A stretch of DNA of 64,000 bases from Phanerochaete sordida (taxonomy: Eukaryota > Basidiomycota > Agaricomycetes > Polyporales > Phanerochaetaceae), in the NCBI GenBank assembly GCA_019973155.2, contig BPQB01000071.1:1-64000 (forward strand). The letters are read 5' to 3'. Position numbers and translations under genes: made by a program. The stretch's first letter is position 1. The number at the start of each line of letters is the position of its first letter. Below the pieces are notes generated by a model. It had not been told where the DNA came from. It saw nothing but the letters and a program-made list of their open reading frames with translations, and made no database searches. Shown piece after piece: positions 35,774-47,213 of this stretch.

Positions 35774-36787
35774 CGAAGCCCGTGCAGCCTTCGATGTGTA
35801 ACCTCGTCATCTGTGTCAATTCATTTGGACATTGTGCGAAGCTTCATGTCTGCAATAGACGCGATCCGCACTCCGTCTGGTCACGTCGTACTCACGCTGC
35901 CCAGGATTACTGATATATCCTAAGGATAGCTCTCCTTCCGTCACACGTCAAGATCCGGACACAACTGTGAATCAAAACTGAGTCAAGCTTTATATCTCGA
36001 TGCCCACGACTTGCTAACCGAGGATTAAAATCCATTCTTAAATCAAGTGACGACTCGGATGGTTGGGTACTACGGTATCAATCAGGTGTCGAGACTGGCC
36101 AGCGAACTAAAGCTGGCCCGGTGGTAGGACGTGAGAGGACGCCTTCCTGACGAGCACAGGCGGTGCATGGTTCCTTGCCATGGCTGAATGCATGCTCCCA
36201 CAAGGTTGCAGCCACAAGCTTCTAGGTGCGCGAAGTTCTCCGGCGCGCCTGTATCCCTGATTGTTCTCAGCACATTCAAGACGGGTTACGGCATCTGAAC
36301 CTTGGCTTGGAGGTTTGATGAGTGCGCCAACTAAGTGTTACGATCTCGACGACATATCATCTCATATCCTTACCTCTGTCGTTGCATTAATCTATCGCCT
36401 GGTAATTGAGAATCCCACATTTCGATGGCTGCACGCTCATTGCTTCCTCTGCCCAGCTCCGCGACGATTCTCGGACTGTCGCTGCTCCTCTGAAAAGAAG
36501 AGCGCGGAGCCCTAACAGCTGCCGGCCGCACCCTGGAGTCTAAGATTCACTGCACACGCTCTGCCACCGGTGCATCGTAAGCCCCGTCCACCCGCGAGCT
36601 GTACCATGCTTAGACTCTGGCAGCTTCCCGTCGGGCCTCTCATTCGGGGGGCAGACGATCCAGGCTTGGGCAGACTCCTCCGTTAGAGACAAGTGAATAT
36701 AAGGTCTCTCTTTTGTTCATGGAGAGGCCAGGGTACACAAACTCGATCCCCAGAGTACTCCGAAGCGACCTAAGCTCTTTGGCGACT
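35774..36787. other. intergenic region upstream of DUF6535 copies
   Basis: 1.0 kb. No gene; TATAAGG at 36698 lies 90 bp before the first-copy ATG. Confidence 0.5.
36698..36704 (+). promoter_or_regulatory. TATA box of the broken DUF6535 copy
   Basis: TATAAGG upstream of ATG 36788. No comparable box is evident before the intact gene at 37610. Confidence 0.4.
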
Positions 36788-37617
36788 ATGAGTAGCGCTG
36801 CGAGCCGTAATCCAGTGAGGCCCCTCTACTCCGTAAGACTCCGTGCAGGGTAGAACTGACCTTCACGTAGTTGAGCCACGCTGCAACTATCCTCGAAATG
36901 CCAGGGAATTTTGACCAGGAGCCGCAGAAGAGCTCAGGGTCTGACACCAATGTAAGCATCACGCGACCGCAGAATGTAGATCAATTAACGTGAGTCGTGA
37001 TTCCCCTCAGGTTGCGGTGGGGTCTGCATCAGCTTTCCCCACCAACGAGAAGTCTGACGCCACGCCGGCTGGCGATGGTGCTCGCTCGAACGAAAAGGTG
37101 CGAACTGCTTCACGTGCTGCAGGTTATTATATTCGCGTCTGACACATATACAGTCCGCATCGCAGAATCTAACTGACGGACGCCCAGAAGGAAGTGTATG
37201 TTATTAAGCTCTGTCAGGCCCTCCACATGCTCATCAGATACGACTTAGGCTCCGGAGGGGAAGAAAGGGTGGCCGTTTTTGCTCGACGCCGCTCAAAGAC
37301 ATGATAGCGCGAAGATTGAGAAGTGGAAGGCTCGAGAAGATAGAAGACATTACGAAGCCTCGTCAGCTGTCGATTTTACCCTGAGTCCTAAGCTTCATGG
37401 CGCACGCTGTCATTCGCGTGCGACTACGCCTGCCTATGCATCCCCCGTATTGGGCTCCCCGAAGGACCCCTTATTCAAGACGAAGGAGATCCGAGTGACG
37501 GCCGGGTGTTGCTGGTCGCATATAGCTCGGCCATGCTGCATACGCGGAAGCAAGGGCTCGTCGACTCCGTTTCCCATTAATTACAAGCTTCTTGGGCTCA
37601 TAGTCGGTGATGAGTAG
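36788..37617 (+). pseudogene. 5' fragment of a DUF6535 gene
   Basis: Direct repeat of the first exons of the next gene, offset by about 822-827 bp: MSSAASRNP (intact copy MSSAASSNL), LSHAATILEMPGNFDQEPQ (intact PGRVTTSLQMPGNFGEPES), then PEGKKGWPFLLDAAQRHDSAKIEKWKA (intact PEVKKGWPFLLDSAQKHDSAKIERWKA). Homology stops abruptly after KWKA, at about 37335, before the membrane domain, and the following frame reads out to 37617 with unrelated residues. It has its own TATA box. It is either a truncated duplicate or an alternative first-exon set for the downstream gene. Confidence 0.7.
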
Positions 37618-40600
37618 CGCCGCGAGTAGCAATCTAGTGAGCTACTTCCCTTCTGTTCAAGGGTAAGGTGCAAAACTGACCCCTTCTACGCAGCCTGGTC
37701 GCGTCACGACTAGCCTTCAGATGCCTGGCAATTTTGGGGAGCCGGAGAGCCATGCGGCAGACAAGGAGCCACAGGAGCATTCGGAGCCTGGTGTGGCTGT
37801 GAGTACCAAGCGATATTCGTACATCGTGTCTCTCAACATCGATTAGCCCGCGGTTAGCTCCAGGTCATCGTCTTCTACCGGGGAAAAATCTACGGCTGTC
37901 CCGGGTAGTGAAGGCTTTCACGTTAACGACAAGGTGTGTGCTGTCTTGTGTGTTGCCGAGTATGACACTGAATCGAAAGCAGCCCGCAACGCAGAAGCTC
38001 TCTGACGAACGTCAAGGAGGGACTGTATGCTAGGTTTCTGCTGTCCTCAGGTTTATGCTCATTGCTTGCGACATAGGCTCCAGAAGTGAAGAAAGGATGG
38101 CCGTTTTTACTTGACTCTGCGCAAAAACATGATAGCGCGAAGATAGAACGATGGAAGGCTGAACTGGACAATCTTCTTGTCTTCGTGAGTACTATGTTTT
38201 GTGGCGCTTGGAGTGCGTTTACAAAGGTCTTAGGCCGGTTTGTTCTCCGGTGTTCTGACTGCGTATACCATTGAATCATATTCCTGGCTGCGCGAGGACC
38301 CCACCGCGACAACAAACAGAATCCTCCTCCTCATGTCAGCGCAACTTGCGTCTTTCTCCACCTCCCCCGGCTTTGTCAACTCCACGGCCCCATCTGCAGC
38401 ACAGGTCGTCAATTCATTCGTGTTTCAGCCCGACAGGAACGACGTGGTCATCAACACGCTCTGGTTCATCAGCCTTGTCTTCAGTCTCCTCGCCTCTTTC
38501 TTCGCCATCGCTGCTCAGCAATGGATCCGCGCGCTCCCCCTTCCTGAGCATCTCCCCATCATGCATAGCATCCGGCTTTGGGAACGTCGCCACGAGCAGC
38601 TCATCGCCTGGCAGCTCCCGAACGTCATCATGATCCTCCCCGTCTTCCTGCAAATCGCCGTCGTGATGTTTATAGTAGGACTCTACTATCTTCTGCGCTC
38701 TCTTAGCCATCCGGTCACTGCCGCGTTCGCTGCCGTATCCATTATCCCATTCGGTTTCTATGCCATCTCCCTCCCGGCTCCGTTCCTCTGGCCTTCGTCC
38801 CCTTACAAGTCCCCAATCATCCCGCTCCTATTCCTCATCAGCCAATGGGCTGCGCTGCTCTGTGTGTTCCTGGTGAGGAACCTCATCGTGCGCCCTTTGA
38901 TGTTTGTTCAGCGCATCACGGGTAAATTCCATAAGCCCATGTCGCATTCAATAGCGACTCACATCATCCACGCGGCATGGATAGACCGTGCGCTGACTTG
39001 GATGACGGAGTCTCTTCAAAAGCTCACGTTCAGCACCTTCCTCACCCACCATGACATCTACTTCACGCGAGAGACCACCCAGCTTGCTGTAACCCGAAAG
39101 GATGATCGCAATAAGAACATATTGAAGGAGCGCGGCCGAGCCCTCGGGCGCGCGCCCGTGGTAGTTTCCCGATCTGAGCTTTCCCTGCTCAGCTCGTGCT
39201 TCAGTGCCTTTCCGTGCCACGTGCGGGTCTCCGTCATGGTCCAATGGCTCGCCATGTACTTCGGCACGAGCGAAGTCAACCTGCGCCTCACCGACCGCCG
39301 TTCTCCGGTCGACAGGAGCCTCCTTGCCAGGATAACCGTCTCCTTCGCTCGCGACTACACTTCCTTCTTGCTGGACGCGCTGCCACACGAGGGCGAGCTG
39401 CCGCGCAATTTCGAGATGCGACACGCCGGCAGGCACTCGCACAGGCGGCATGGCCACCGCGACAGCGTACCATTCCCTCGGGCGCCGTCCTTCGCTGCGG
39501 ACTGGCTGCACCAAGTCGAGGACATAGCATGCATTCTCATCTTTCTCACTGGCATGTACATGGAAAAGTTCACCGACGACTGGGCCGGCGCTCGCGATAG
39601 GAACGAGAAGACGGCGTGGATTTTCTGCCTCATGCAGGCCTGCGGTTCACAAGTCCTGTCGCAATCGCCTCCGCAAGCGCCTCCACATAGGGAGGGTTCT
39701 GCTCCTTTGGCAGCTCCCAAGAAGATCCCGGTGACATCTGCGCGATACAGATTCCCTACGGTTTGCCTGTACGGATCCATCGCAGCCGACAGCGACTTCA
39801 AGTTCACCTCCGAAGGTATGTCAATTTTGATCCACAGATATTGTGATGTCCGACCTGATATCACGATTGTGGCAGAGATCAACGAGCTCTGTTCACTCGC
39901 AAACAAATGCGTTGAGCACGCGAAGCTCGTCTTCGATGGTGGTCATAGCGGAGAGATCGTGCAAGTCGTAGACATGGTGTTCGGGAGCGTCGCCTCAGTC
40001 CTCCTTGCTTTCACAAGGGAGACGGTCTCTTCAGCGAGCGACAACACTGGACCGTCGACGAAGGGCGTCGAGGCCAGTAGCACCACCGAAACCCCGACCA
40101 GCGTTAGCGCCCTTCTTCGCGCCTTCTCGACGTTTATTGCCAAGGACGAAGGCCCGGAAGGCCCACAGCCTCTCCCTCAGCGCCATTCTTCTCAACCTAA
40201 ACGTCTTCAGGGCATCCAGGCTGCTGCGGAGCTCGCTCGACAGCACGATTTTGATCACAGGCTCGTGATAGTGCGCCGCGCGACGACCGACATAGTCAAT
40301 TCGCTCTTCATTCTCCGGAAACGCAACGATATCAGCCACGACGTAGTCGACCGCGCGGCCTTTTCTCTCTCCAGTGTTTGCAAGGGGCAGCGCGCGTTCG
40401 ACCTTCCCGCAACAAAGCTGCCGACGGTGAGCGATCTAGCGGACGCGCAAAAGGACGGTCAGAAGGACGACTCGCAGATGTCCGACGCAAGCTTCAATTC
40501 ATTGGACTTTTTGGAGCGTTTGAGGTTTGTGAGAGATATGGCCAAAGCTCCGACGCTTCCAAGCCACTTCAAATCGCCATCGTTTACGCTCGAGCAGCCC

Positions 40601-40657
40601 AGTCTCGAAAAGGATGCTCCCCCGCAAAATCCTGACGATCCGTGGCGGTCAGATTAG
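37610..40657 (+). CDS. DUF6535 membrane protein
   Basis: Agaricomycete-specific membrane protein of unknown function, about 860 residues. Exon 1 is MSSAASSNL from ATG 37610, then a short second exon with MPGNFGEPESHAADKEPQ. The DUF6535 domain begins EVKKGWPFLLDSAQKHDSAKIERWKAELDNLLVF and, after an intron, AGLFSGVLTAYTIESYSWLREDPTA. Membrane segments are visible at INTLWFISLVFSLLASFFAIAA, VIMILPVFLQIAVVMFIVGLYYLL, AAFAAVSIIPFGFYAISL and IIPLLFLISQWAALLCVFLV. The long cytosolic tail is basic, Ser/Thr-rich and low in known motifs. The 60-bp stretch 39816-39875 (GTATGT...GCAG) is probably an in-frame intron. Function cannot be told from sequence. Confidence 0.83.
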
Positions 40658-41079
40658 GATGATCGACAGGATATCTACTGTACGAGTATGTTCTGGACTC
40701 TAGCTCTGCAATCATACTGGCGCCGTATAAATAGACTATGGAACTGCACATATTGATAGTATTCCCTGAGTATAGCGACTCTGCGCATGCTGCGGTAACC
40801 TGGGGACTTTTGAGGAAAATAGATCGTGTAAATGACTCGCATCTCCACGCGCCCTATAAACCTACACACATAATGAGCTCTACACGACTCGATGTGACAG
40901 CCAACTACCGTGGCCGTCATTCATCTACCGCGACGGCCACACGGACTCGGAGTCAGCACGGAGTGGTGGCCAACCGAACTAGATGTGACGAAGCAGGACC
41001 ATCCCATCTATTCCCACATAGAAACCAATTGAAGCGTTGAAAATGGTGCCATGGTGATCATATGAGCCTGTCGAAGGGG

Positions 41080-41093
41080 TCTTTGTCCGACGG
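41080..41093 (+). repeat. left flanking direct repeat of TIR element
   Basis: TCTTTGTCCGACGG; the right copy is TCTTGTCCGACGG at 41942-41954. Candidate target-site duplication with one T length difference. Confidence 0.5.
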
Positions 41094-41094
41094 G

Positions 41095-41941
41095 GTATGA
41101 CCAAAGTTGTAATAGTAAAAGTGGCGCGGGGCGACCAAAGTTGTAAAAGTCAGTGCGCTTTGGCTTGCTTGACTGTAAAAGTGATCGGGCAGCCAAAGGA
41201 GGCGCGGCCGACGTCCGCCCCGCGCTTGCGCCAAGGGCGCCCTTAGCGCACAAATGGCGGGATTCCCGATGCCTGCCAGTCCTAAAATTCATCATTGAGC
41301 TCGCAGATTGCGGGAGGGTTCAGCGGTTTGTAAAGGCAGGCTTCGCTCGGTACCGCATAATCGGCTGCCGCTGCGGCGGCGGCGCGTTTGACTCGAGAAC
41401 AAGCGGGAGAACGCGCCCCATGGATGGCGCCCGGTAGCTACGAATACACGAAAGGAAGGCGGGAGACCTGCGGTCGGGGGGCTCCCAGTTAGGTGCATGC
41501 GCCCTGACATAACGTCGGCGACGCACCTGACACCCCCAAGCTGGTTCAAACTCGTCCACGCAGGTACTCGTCCCGCAGCGAGCGGGGGAACGGAGGTGGC
41601 GGGTCTCAGATAGCGAAGGCTGGCGGGGGTCGGCGCGGCGACGACCGACGGCGCTTCGAGACGCATGCGTGCGACTTGTGTAACTCTCTTTAAACTTGAT
41701 TACACTCGATTAAACTGTGTAAAGTGCGAACATGTAGGTACGGAGCATGGAGTCCTTGAGCACGACGCTCTCAACCAGTGGCCACAAAGATAAAGCCCGA
41801 CGCGGCGGGCAGAGCGCCCTTAGGCGCCGGGCGCAGTGGCCTCCGAGGGCGGGCAGGCGCTACGCACTCTTACACCTTTGCCGCGCTTTGGTCACTCTTA
41901 CAACGGTGCACCACTTTTACTATTACAAATCTCGTATATAC
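41095..41941. mobile_element. candidate non-autonomous DNA transposon (TIR element)
   Basis: 847 bp bounded by inverted repeats. The left end reads GTATGACCAAAG and then 18 bp, TTGTAATAGTAAAAGTGG, at 41107-41124. The exact inverted copy is at 41911-41928, and the right end, read inward, begins GTATATACGAG. The left arm has a second ACCAAAGTTGTAA block (41100-41112 and 41134-41146), and the right arm has related CTCTTACAAC/CTCTTACACC motifs, so subterminal repeats exist on both sides. A near-identical 13-14 bp direct repeat flanks the element. No transposase frame is present. The long direct repeat would suit a Mutator-like element, but the superfamily is not proved. Confidence 0.6.
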
Positions 41942-41954
41942 TCTTGTCCGACGG
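41942..41954 (+). repeat. right flanking direct repeat of TIR element
   Basis: TCTTGTCCGACGG, adjacent to the right terminus. Confidence 0.5.
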
Positions 41955-42176
41955 AGGCCATGTGTGGCGGTCTGGCGGAGTTGAACTTGGGCGTTGCCGA
42001 ATTTGGCAATTTGTGGTTCATCTCGTCTTTGTTCCTTTCATCCACCACCTCCCAAAGCCACTCTCTTCACACATGTGTAACCCTCTAAAGCGTCGCAGAG
42101 ATGCTATGGCCACTCCATGCGAATGTTACATAAAGCAGCCTTCAGGTTGCTGGGGGCCAAACTCATCCCCTGCACC

Positions 42177-44980
42177 ATGGCTTCAGCTACCCGTGCGCAG
42201 TCCAAACAGCAGACCCAGTCGAATGTCGCTCACACTCCGTCCAAGAAACGCAAAGTCATCAGCGAACCCTCCGACGTCCTCACTCAACAGCATCGTGCAG
42301 TTGTTCTCGACGACTTGCAAGAGACCGTGTACCAGGCCGACTGGCAGTGGTTCCAACAGGCGGTCCTCCCATCCCCGCGCATGAACCTTGACATGCCCGC
42401 CATAATCGCCGATCTGAAGAAGAAGGGTACACTCACCACAGTGCAGGGAGAACATCGCTGGTCCGATTTTGCTACGTGCGCCCCCACATTGTGCGCGGAC
42501 AAGGAAGATGCTGTCTTCTGCGTATTGCCCAAGATTTTCGCCTCCATACGCGCAGCGAGCAAGTATCGCTCTCGATGGGAAACAAAATTTCTCTGTGCCC
42601 CGCGGGAAGTGCCCATCTCCGCCACACGCGACAGTAACTCTATGCCGGACGGATACTTCCTGATGAACGATGCCGACGCCAAGCATCCCCGATGGATCGA
42701 CGTAGCCACTCCTGCCGAGTTCAAGAAGAGCGACACGGTTGAGACGCGTAGTCAAGTGAGTATCCTCGAGAACTTCTGTACGGTCGTCCGAGGAGACTAA
42801 CTTGCTGCAGAACGCCTCACAAATTCTGTGGTCACTCACGCACATCCTACGCGAAGATGCCAGGCGCCGCTTCGTCATTGGATTCACCATCGAGAATACT
42901 CACATGCGTCTGTGGGTTGCCAACCGTTCCGACGTCTTGGTGTCATTGCCTATCAACTTCGTGACTGTGAGCGCTATCCCAGTCTCTCCTCACTTTAACA
43001 GTATTTAACCGCATCTTTGCAGGATGTCGAGAAGGTCATCGACTTCGTCGTGCGAATATCATCGGCTCGGACGGATGAGCTAGGGTTCGACGACAGCATC
43101 GTCTGGCGCAACAAACTCACCAACGACGCCAGTCCCCAGTACGATATCCGCGTGGACAAGAAATGGTATCGGACGCAGCGTCTCATATCGAACATCGGGG
43201 CCGAGGCAATCCTTGGACGAGGGACACGGGTCTGGGAGGTCAGGGAGCTCGACAAGAAGGGCGGCACGGAAGTGGGGCCAGCATTGGTCCTGAAGGACTC
43301 CTGGGTCGACGCCAGTCGCGATCGCGAGGCGGTCATCCTCAAAAATATTCGCAGGTCCGCGAAGAACGACATACATCGCGCCGTGTTTGACAACTATCTG
43401 CTGCAAGTCAAGGAGCATTCTGGGTCTTGGGACGTCTGTTCCGGTCGGCGTCGACGTGTGGACAATACGCGTCTCACCCTGTTCCGCCGCCCTCTCCCCA
43501 CGCATCTGCCCGCCATGGCTGTCAAGAAGTATCCAAAGGAGGACCAGACGGTGAATGCAGAAAATCCGCCCCGAGGAGGAACTCCGGGAGTTATGAAAGA
43601 GATCTCCGAGCGCCGTCGCTTCCACGCGAAGGTCCATCATCGCGTCATATTTACCCAGGTCGGGAAGACGGTCATGGAAGCCGAAACTCTCGATAATGCC
43701 TTCAGTGCGCTATCGGACATCGTGACTGGTACGTCGTTTTGCTCGTATCAGCTTCTTTGACAGTAGTTACTAACTTTCTGCAGTATTGAAGGTCATGCAC
43801 CAGTGTGGCTGGGTGCATCGAGACGTCAGCGCAGGAAACGTCCTTGTCGTTGACGGCCAAGGGATTTTGGCCGACGTCGAGTATGCCAAACATCAATCCG
43901 ATCATAGGACGCATGAAATCAAAACGGTACGTGCTGCTTCTGTGCTTTCTGATCACGTCTGCATCTCATACTTGTCGTCAACAGGGTACTGCGTTCTTCA
44001 TGGCAGTAGAAGTGGACCTACATAAGTACCTTCACGCTCGGGCCGTCAAGAACTCGGAAGTTGCTCGCACGGAAGAAAATGCAGAGGGCGTCGACGAGCG
44101 GACCGAACGCAAGCTGGCAATGCGCAAGGCGAAGAAAACTCAGGCGCAAAGCCAATCGCAGGCCACTGCGTCGCACCCTCAACAGTTGGCCGAGTTACCG
44201 AAGATCGGCACCATGCCCTTCAGGCATAACCCCCTACACGACCTGGAGTCGCTTTTGTGGCTCGCGTTCTACATCGTCTTGTGCTCTATCATGGAGAAAT
44301 GGGACTCGAGAGTCAGCGACGAGCAGTGGGCTTCATACGCTCTTTCCCGCAGGACCCTCGCAGCAAAACTGTTCAACGACCTCCTGTTTCGACACTGGTT
44401 GGTCTCTGGGGGAGTGCTAGACCCCGAGCTGAAGCAGTTGCACCCTACCTTGCACGTGATCTGCGACAAGGTGAAACAATGCCTGGAGGATCTTTCTGAC
44501 CTGTACTTGTCCGCAGAGCAGCGCCAGATCCAGGCAGCGCTCCATCGTGCAAGGCAGCTCACACACTCGGGGGCGGCTATCTCCAAGGAGATCATCCCAG
44601 AGCCGATTCCGTATGACGAGGCCCTCAATGCCAGGCTCTATACGAAGATCGAGGACGCCTTCGATGCCCTCGCCGAAGAAGACCAGTATTGGGCCGATCA
44701 CCAGCACTCAATCGCCTTCAAACCCCGGACGACTCTCCTTTCAGACCAGCAACGGGAGATGATAACTCTGCTCCAAGCAGCCTCGGGGAAGGCGCCTCTG
44801 CCGACCATCGCCGAAGAAGCGGGCGCCGAGGCGGACGACGAGCGGCCCGCGAAGAGGAATCGGCCCTCGGCCTTCGAGGTCGAGGACTTGGGGAACATGA
44901 TGCGCCGCAGCAAGCTGCAGCGCCATGCCATGATTAACCGGGAGACAGTGAGCGCAAATACTGCATACGATTGGATGTAA
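42177..44980 (+). CDS. FunK1-type protein kinase, full length (copy C)
   Basis: About 840 residues in six or so exons. N-terminal blocks: a basic KKRK, LQETVYQADWQWFQQAVLP, MPDGYFLMND, WIDVATPAEFKKSDT; then ILWSLTHILREDARRRFVIGF, KWYRTQRLISNIGAEAILGRGTRVWEVRELDK, LVLKDSWVD, VHHRVIFTQVGKTVMEA, CGWVHRDVSAGNVLV (catalytic loop intact) and LADVEYAKH. After a small intron come GTAFFMAVEVD, MPFRHNPLHDLESLLWLAFY, and an acidic/basic tail (DDERPAKRNRPSAFEVEDLG) that could hold a nuclear signal. ATG 42177 is chosen because it gives the usual short leader; ATG 42117 is in frame upstream. The short pseudokinase copy D follows 348 bp downstream on the same strand. Confidence 0.87.
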
Positions 44981-45328
44981 TCGGCTCTACCGGACAATGT
45001 GACTCGCGCACTGTACTCGTGAGTAGTGAGAGGTCGGGGCGCCTCGATATGTTCGTACTTGATCCTTTTACGTGAATACAATACTGCCTTCAAGTTGGTT
45101 CTTACGATACCTCGCTGCATGCAACGTAACCTAGAGGAGCGTGAAGCCTTGTCATTATGAGCCGCAGAACCGGCGGCTCCCGCCATCGCGTCGTCGGTCA
45201 CAGCTGGAACCTCAGTATCTGTATCGATGCTTCAGAATTATATGAATGGTCTGGAGGCCCTGGCGAAAGCGTAGGTTGAGATCAGGTGGCCGCCTGCTAA
45301 ATCAAGGAAGGCCACAGACGACGAAGCG
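44981..45328. other. intergenic region between FunK1-C and FunK1-D
   Basis: 348 bp; no feature recognised. Confidence 0.5.
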
Positions 45329-46387
45329 ATGTACAAGTCCAACCACCACCAGTCCGAGCACGCCATGTCCGCCACTGGCAAGATTCATCGCCGCATTATT
45401 TTCGAGACTGTCGGAGCCACTATCATGGAAGTCAAGAGCCTTTCTCGAGCCTTCTGGTTCCTCACCGAGGTCACACGAGGTGCGCACCATTTCTTCGAGA
45501 TGGATGATTGCTCATGTGGGATTGTTGACAGAACTTCATTTATGGCATATCGCTGGACGGGTCCACAACAACATCAGCATCGAAAACATCGTCATCCTCA
45601 ACGGCCATGCGAAACTGGGAGACATGGACTACGCGAAACACGACGAGGATGAGCGGCACGATGTGTGCATGGCATGTGCAACCACGCAAGACATGCTTTC
45701 TATTGCTGACGTGATTCCCAGGATACCACAGCTTTCGTGGCGGCCGAGGTCCATCGCGGTTACTACATCCTCCTTGGGTGCAAATATGGCCCTGTGATAA
45801 TACCCAGCCCACCGAGCTCACCACAGCCATACAAAGAGCTCGACGTCACCGACCTCATGGCTACCATGAGCGCGATGGCGACCGACGAGGAGCCTGAGGC
45901 AGCATTCCAACCCAACCCTCTGCACGATCTGGAGTCGCTCCTCTGGGTGGCGCTATTCCTGGTCTTCGAAACCGTGCTCGGCGTCGATCGCGCCCCCGAT
46001 GTGACCGACAAGCAGTGGGATGGCTACGAACGGGCGCAACACCTGCTCGCCGCGGCGCTCTTCGGATTCCGCGATTTCGATGGCACGAGAAGCCTCATCA
46101 TCACCTCTAGCGCAGCGTTCGGCTATATGCTCAAGGACCTCCATCCCCGCGTCGCCGAAATCTGCAGACAACTCGACGTCGCCCTTGTCGCGCTGGGGAA
46201 CGCATATTTGATCGCAGAAGGGTGGCCACGCCGCCTATCTTTCGAGGATATCTTGTCCCAAAAATTTGCCCACCCCTGGATCCCGGGCGAACGCGTATCT
46301 CTGCACAAGCGTTTTGCGGTCGTATTCGTTCGCTTGTCAAAGCTGCTGTTAGCTGGGGACCAGGACATCATGTTCAGCACGTCGTGA
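45329..46387 (+). CDS. short FunK1 pseudokinase (copy D)
   Basis: Protein of about 320 residues matching only the C-terminal half of FunK1. It begins just before HRRIIFETVGATIMEV, the same point at which the short gene at 6287-7702 begins. The catalytic loop reads VHNNISIEN (HRD Asp lost, Arg also lost; the loop Asn survives) and the metal-binding segment reads GDMDYAKH. The next exon has TTAFVAAEVH, then FQPNPLHDLESLLWVALFLVF, LHPRVAEICRQLDVAL and a tail rich in LSKLLLAGD. The catalytic Asp loss makes phosphotransfer unlikely, yet the frame is open over two introns. Could be a functional pseudokinase or a gene in decay; the open frame favours the first. The 5' end lacks an obvious TATA box and exon 1 may be longer. 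Confidence 0.75.
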
Positions 46388-47213
46388 AGCTTCCTAGACA
46401 GCGATGCATGTAATGCTAAACCTGTATCAGACAACGAAAACACACCTTTATGAGCATCATGTGTATGAGTGTACCGGTCCTGCCAACGCGCGCCGGTCAC
46501 GTCGCGCGGCGCGCAAGTGATTGCAATCTTCCAGCCGACACCTGCCCCCCATCGCACAGTCGCGAGTAGAACCTGCTTGAATAACTGACACTTAGATATA
46601 TAAACAAATGCAGAACGTCCCTGGGCAGCCACGATAATAAAAGCGGGTACGGAGCCGACACGTCGGACACAGGAAAGCAAAGCAACAGCGCGGGCTGCCC
46701 GGCCAACAACAGATGGCGCGCGGATCTAAAGTCTGCCGGTGGCGGGCGGGGCGGGGGAGATGTGTGTACGGGTGTGCGGGGGCGGAGGCGTGGGGTGAGC
46801 GGCCGGCGGACTGGGCGGGCGATACTTAAAGAAAAATGCGAGGACGTGAGCGGAAGAGAGCAAAGGTGAATGAACGGCGCAGCGTGCAGGGGCCAACAGG
46901 AGCGACGGGAGCATGCGACACGCATTAGGAGAGCTGGTACACGATACGATAGCCGACGCCGCTCGGATCCGGCGTCCCCGCGCGCGCGGGGGGTACAGAC
47001 ACGCCCGAGAGAGAGATTATACTGGAGACGTAGCATACGAGATGGGTGTCAAGATGGGGGCGAGATCGGGAGTGCGGTGCAGAACGAAACGAGTGGGATT
47101 CGATGAGTGCGATCAGGCCGGGTAACGAACGAATGAGTTTTAGAGAGAGGGAACGAACGAGAGTCGGACCGCGTGCGGCCATTCGGGAATATGATGATGT
47201 GCGAGGGCGGCCT
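46388..47213. other. intergenic region between FunK1-D and homeobox gene
   Basis: 0.8 kb; convergent ends. No gene recognised; a GC-rich stretch from 46,730 to 46,800. Confidence 0.5.

Larger units (their letters stand above)
40658..42176. other. 1.5 kb intergenic region with a TIR element
   Basis: No gene in the flanks. The inverted-repeat element (41095-41941) fills more than half. Confidence 0.5.
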
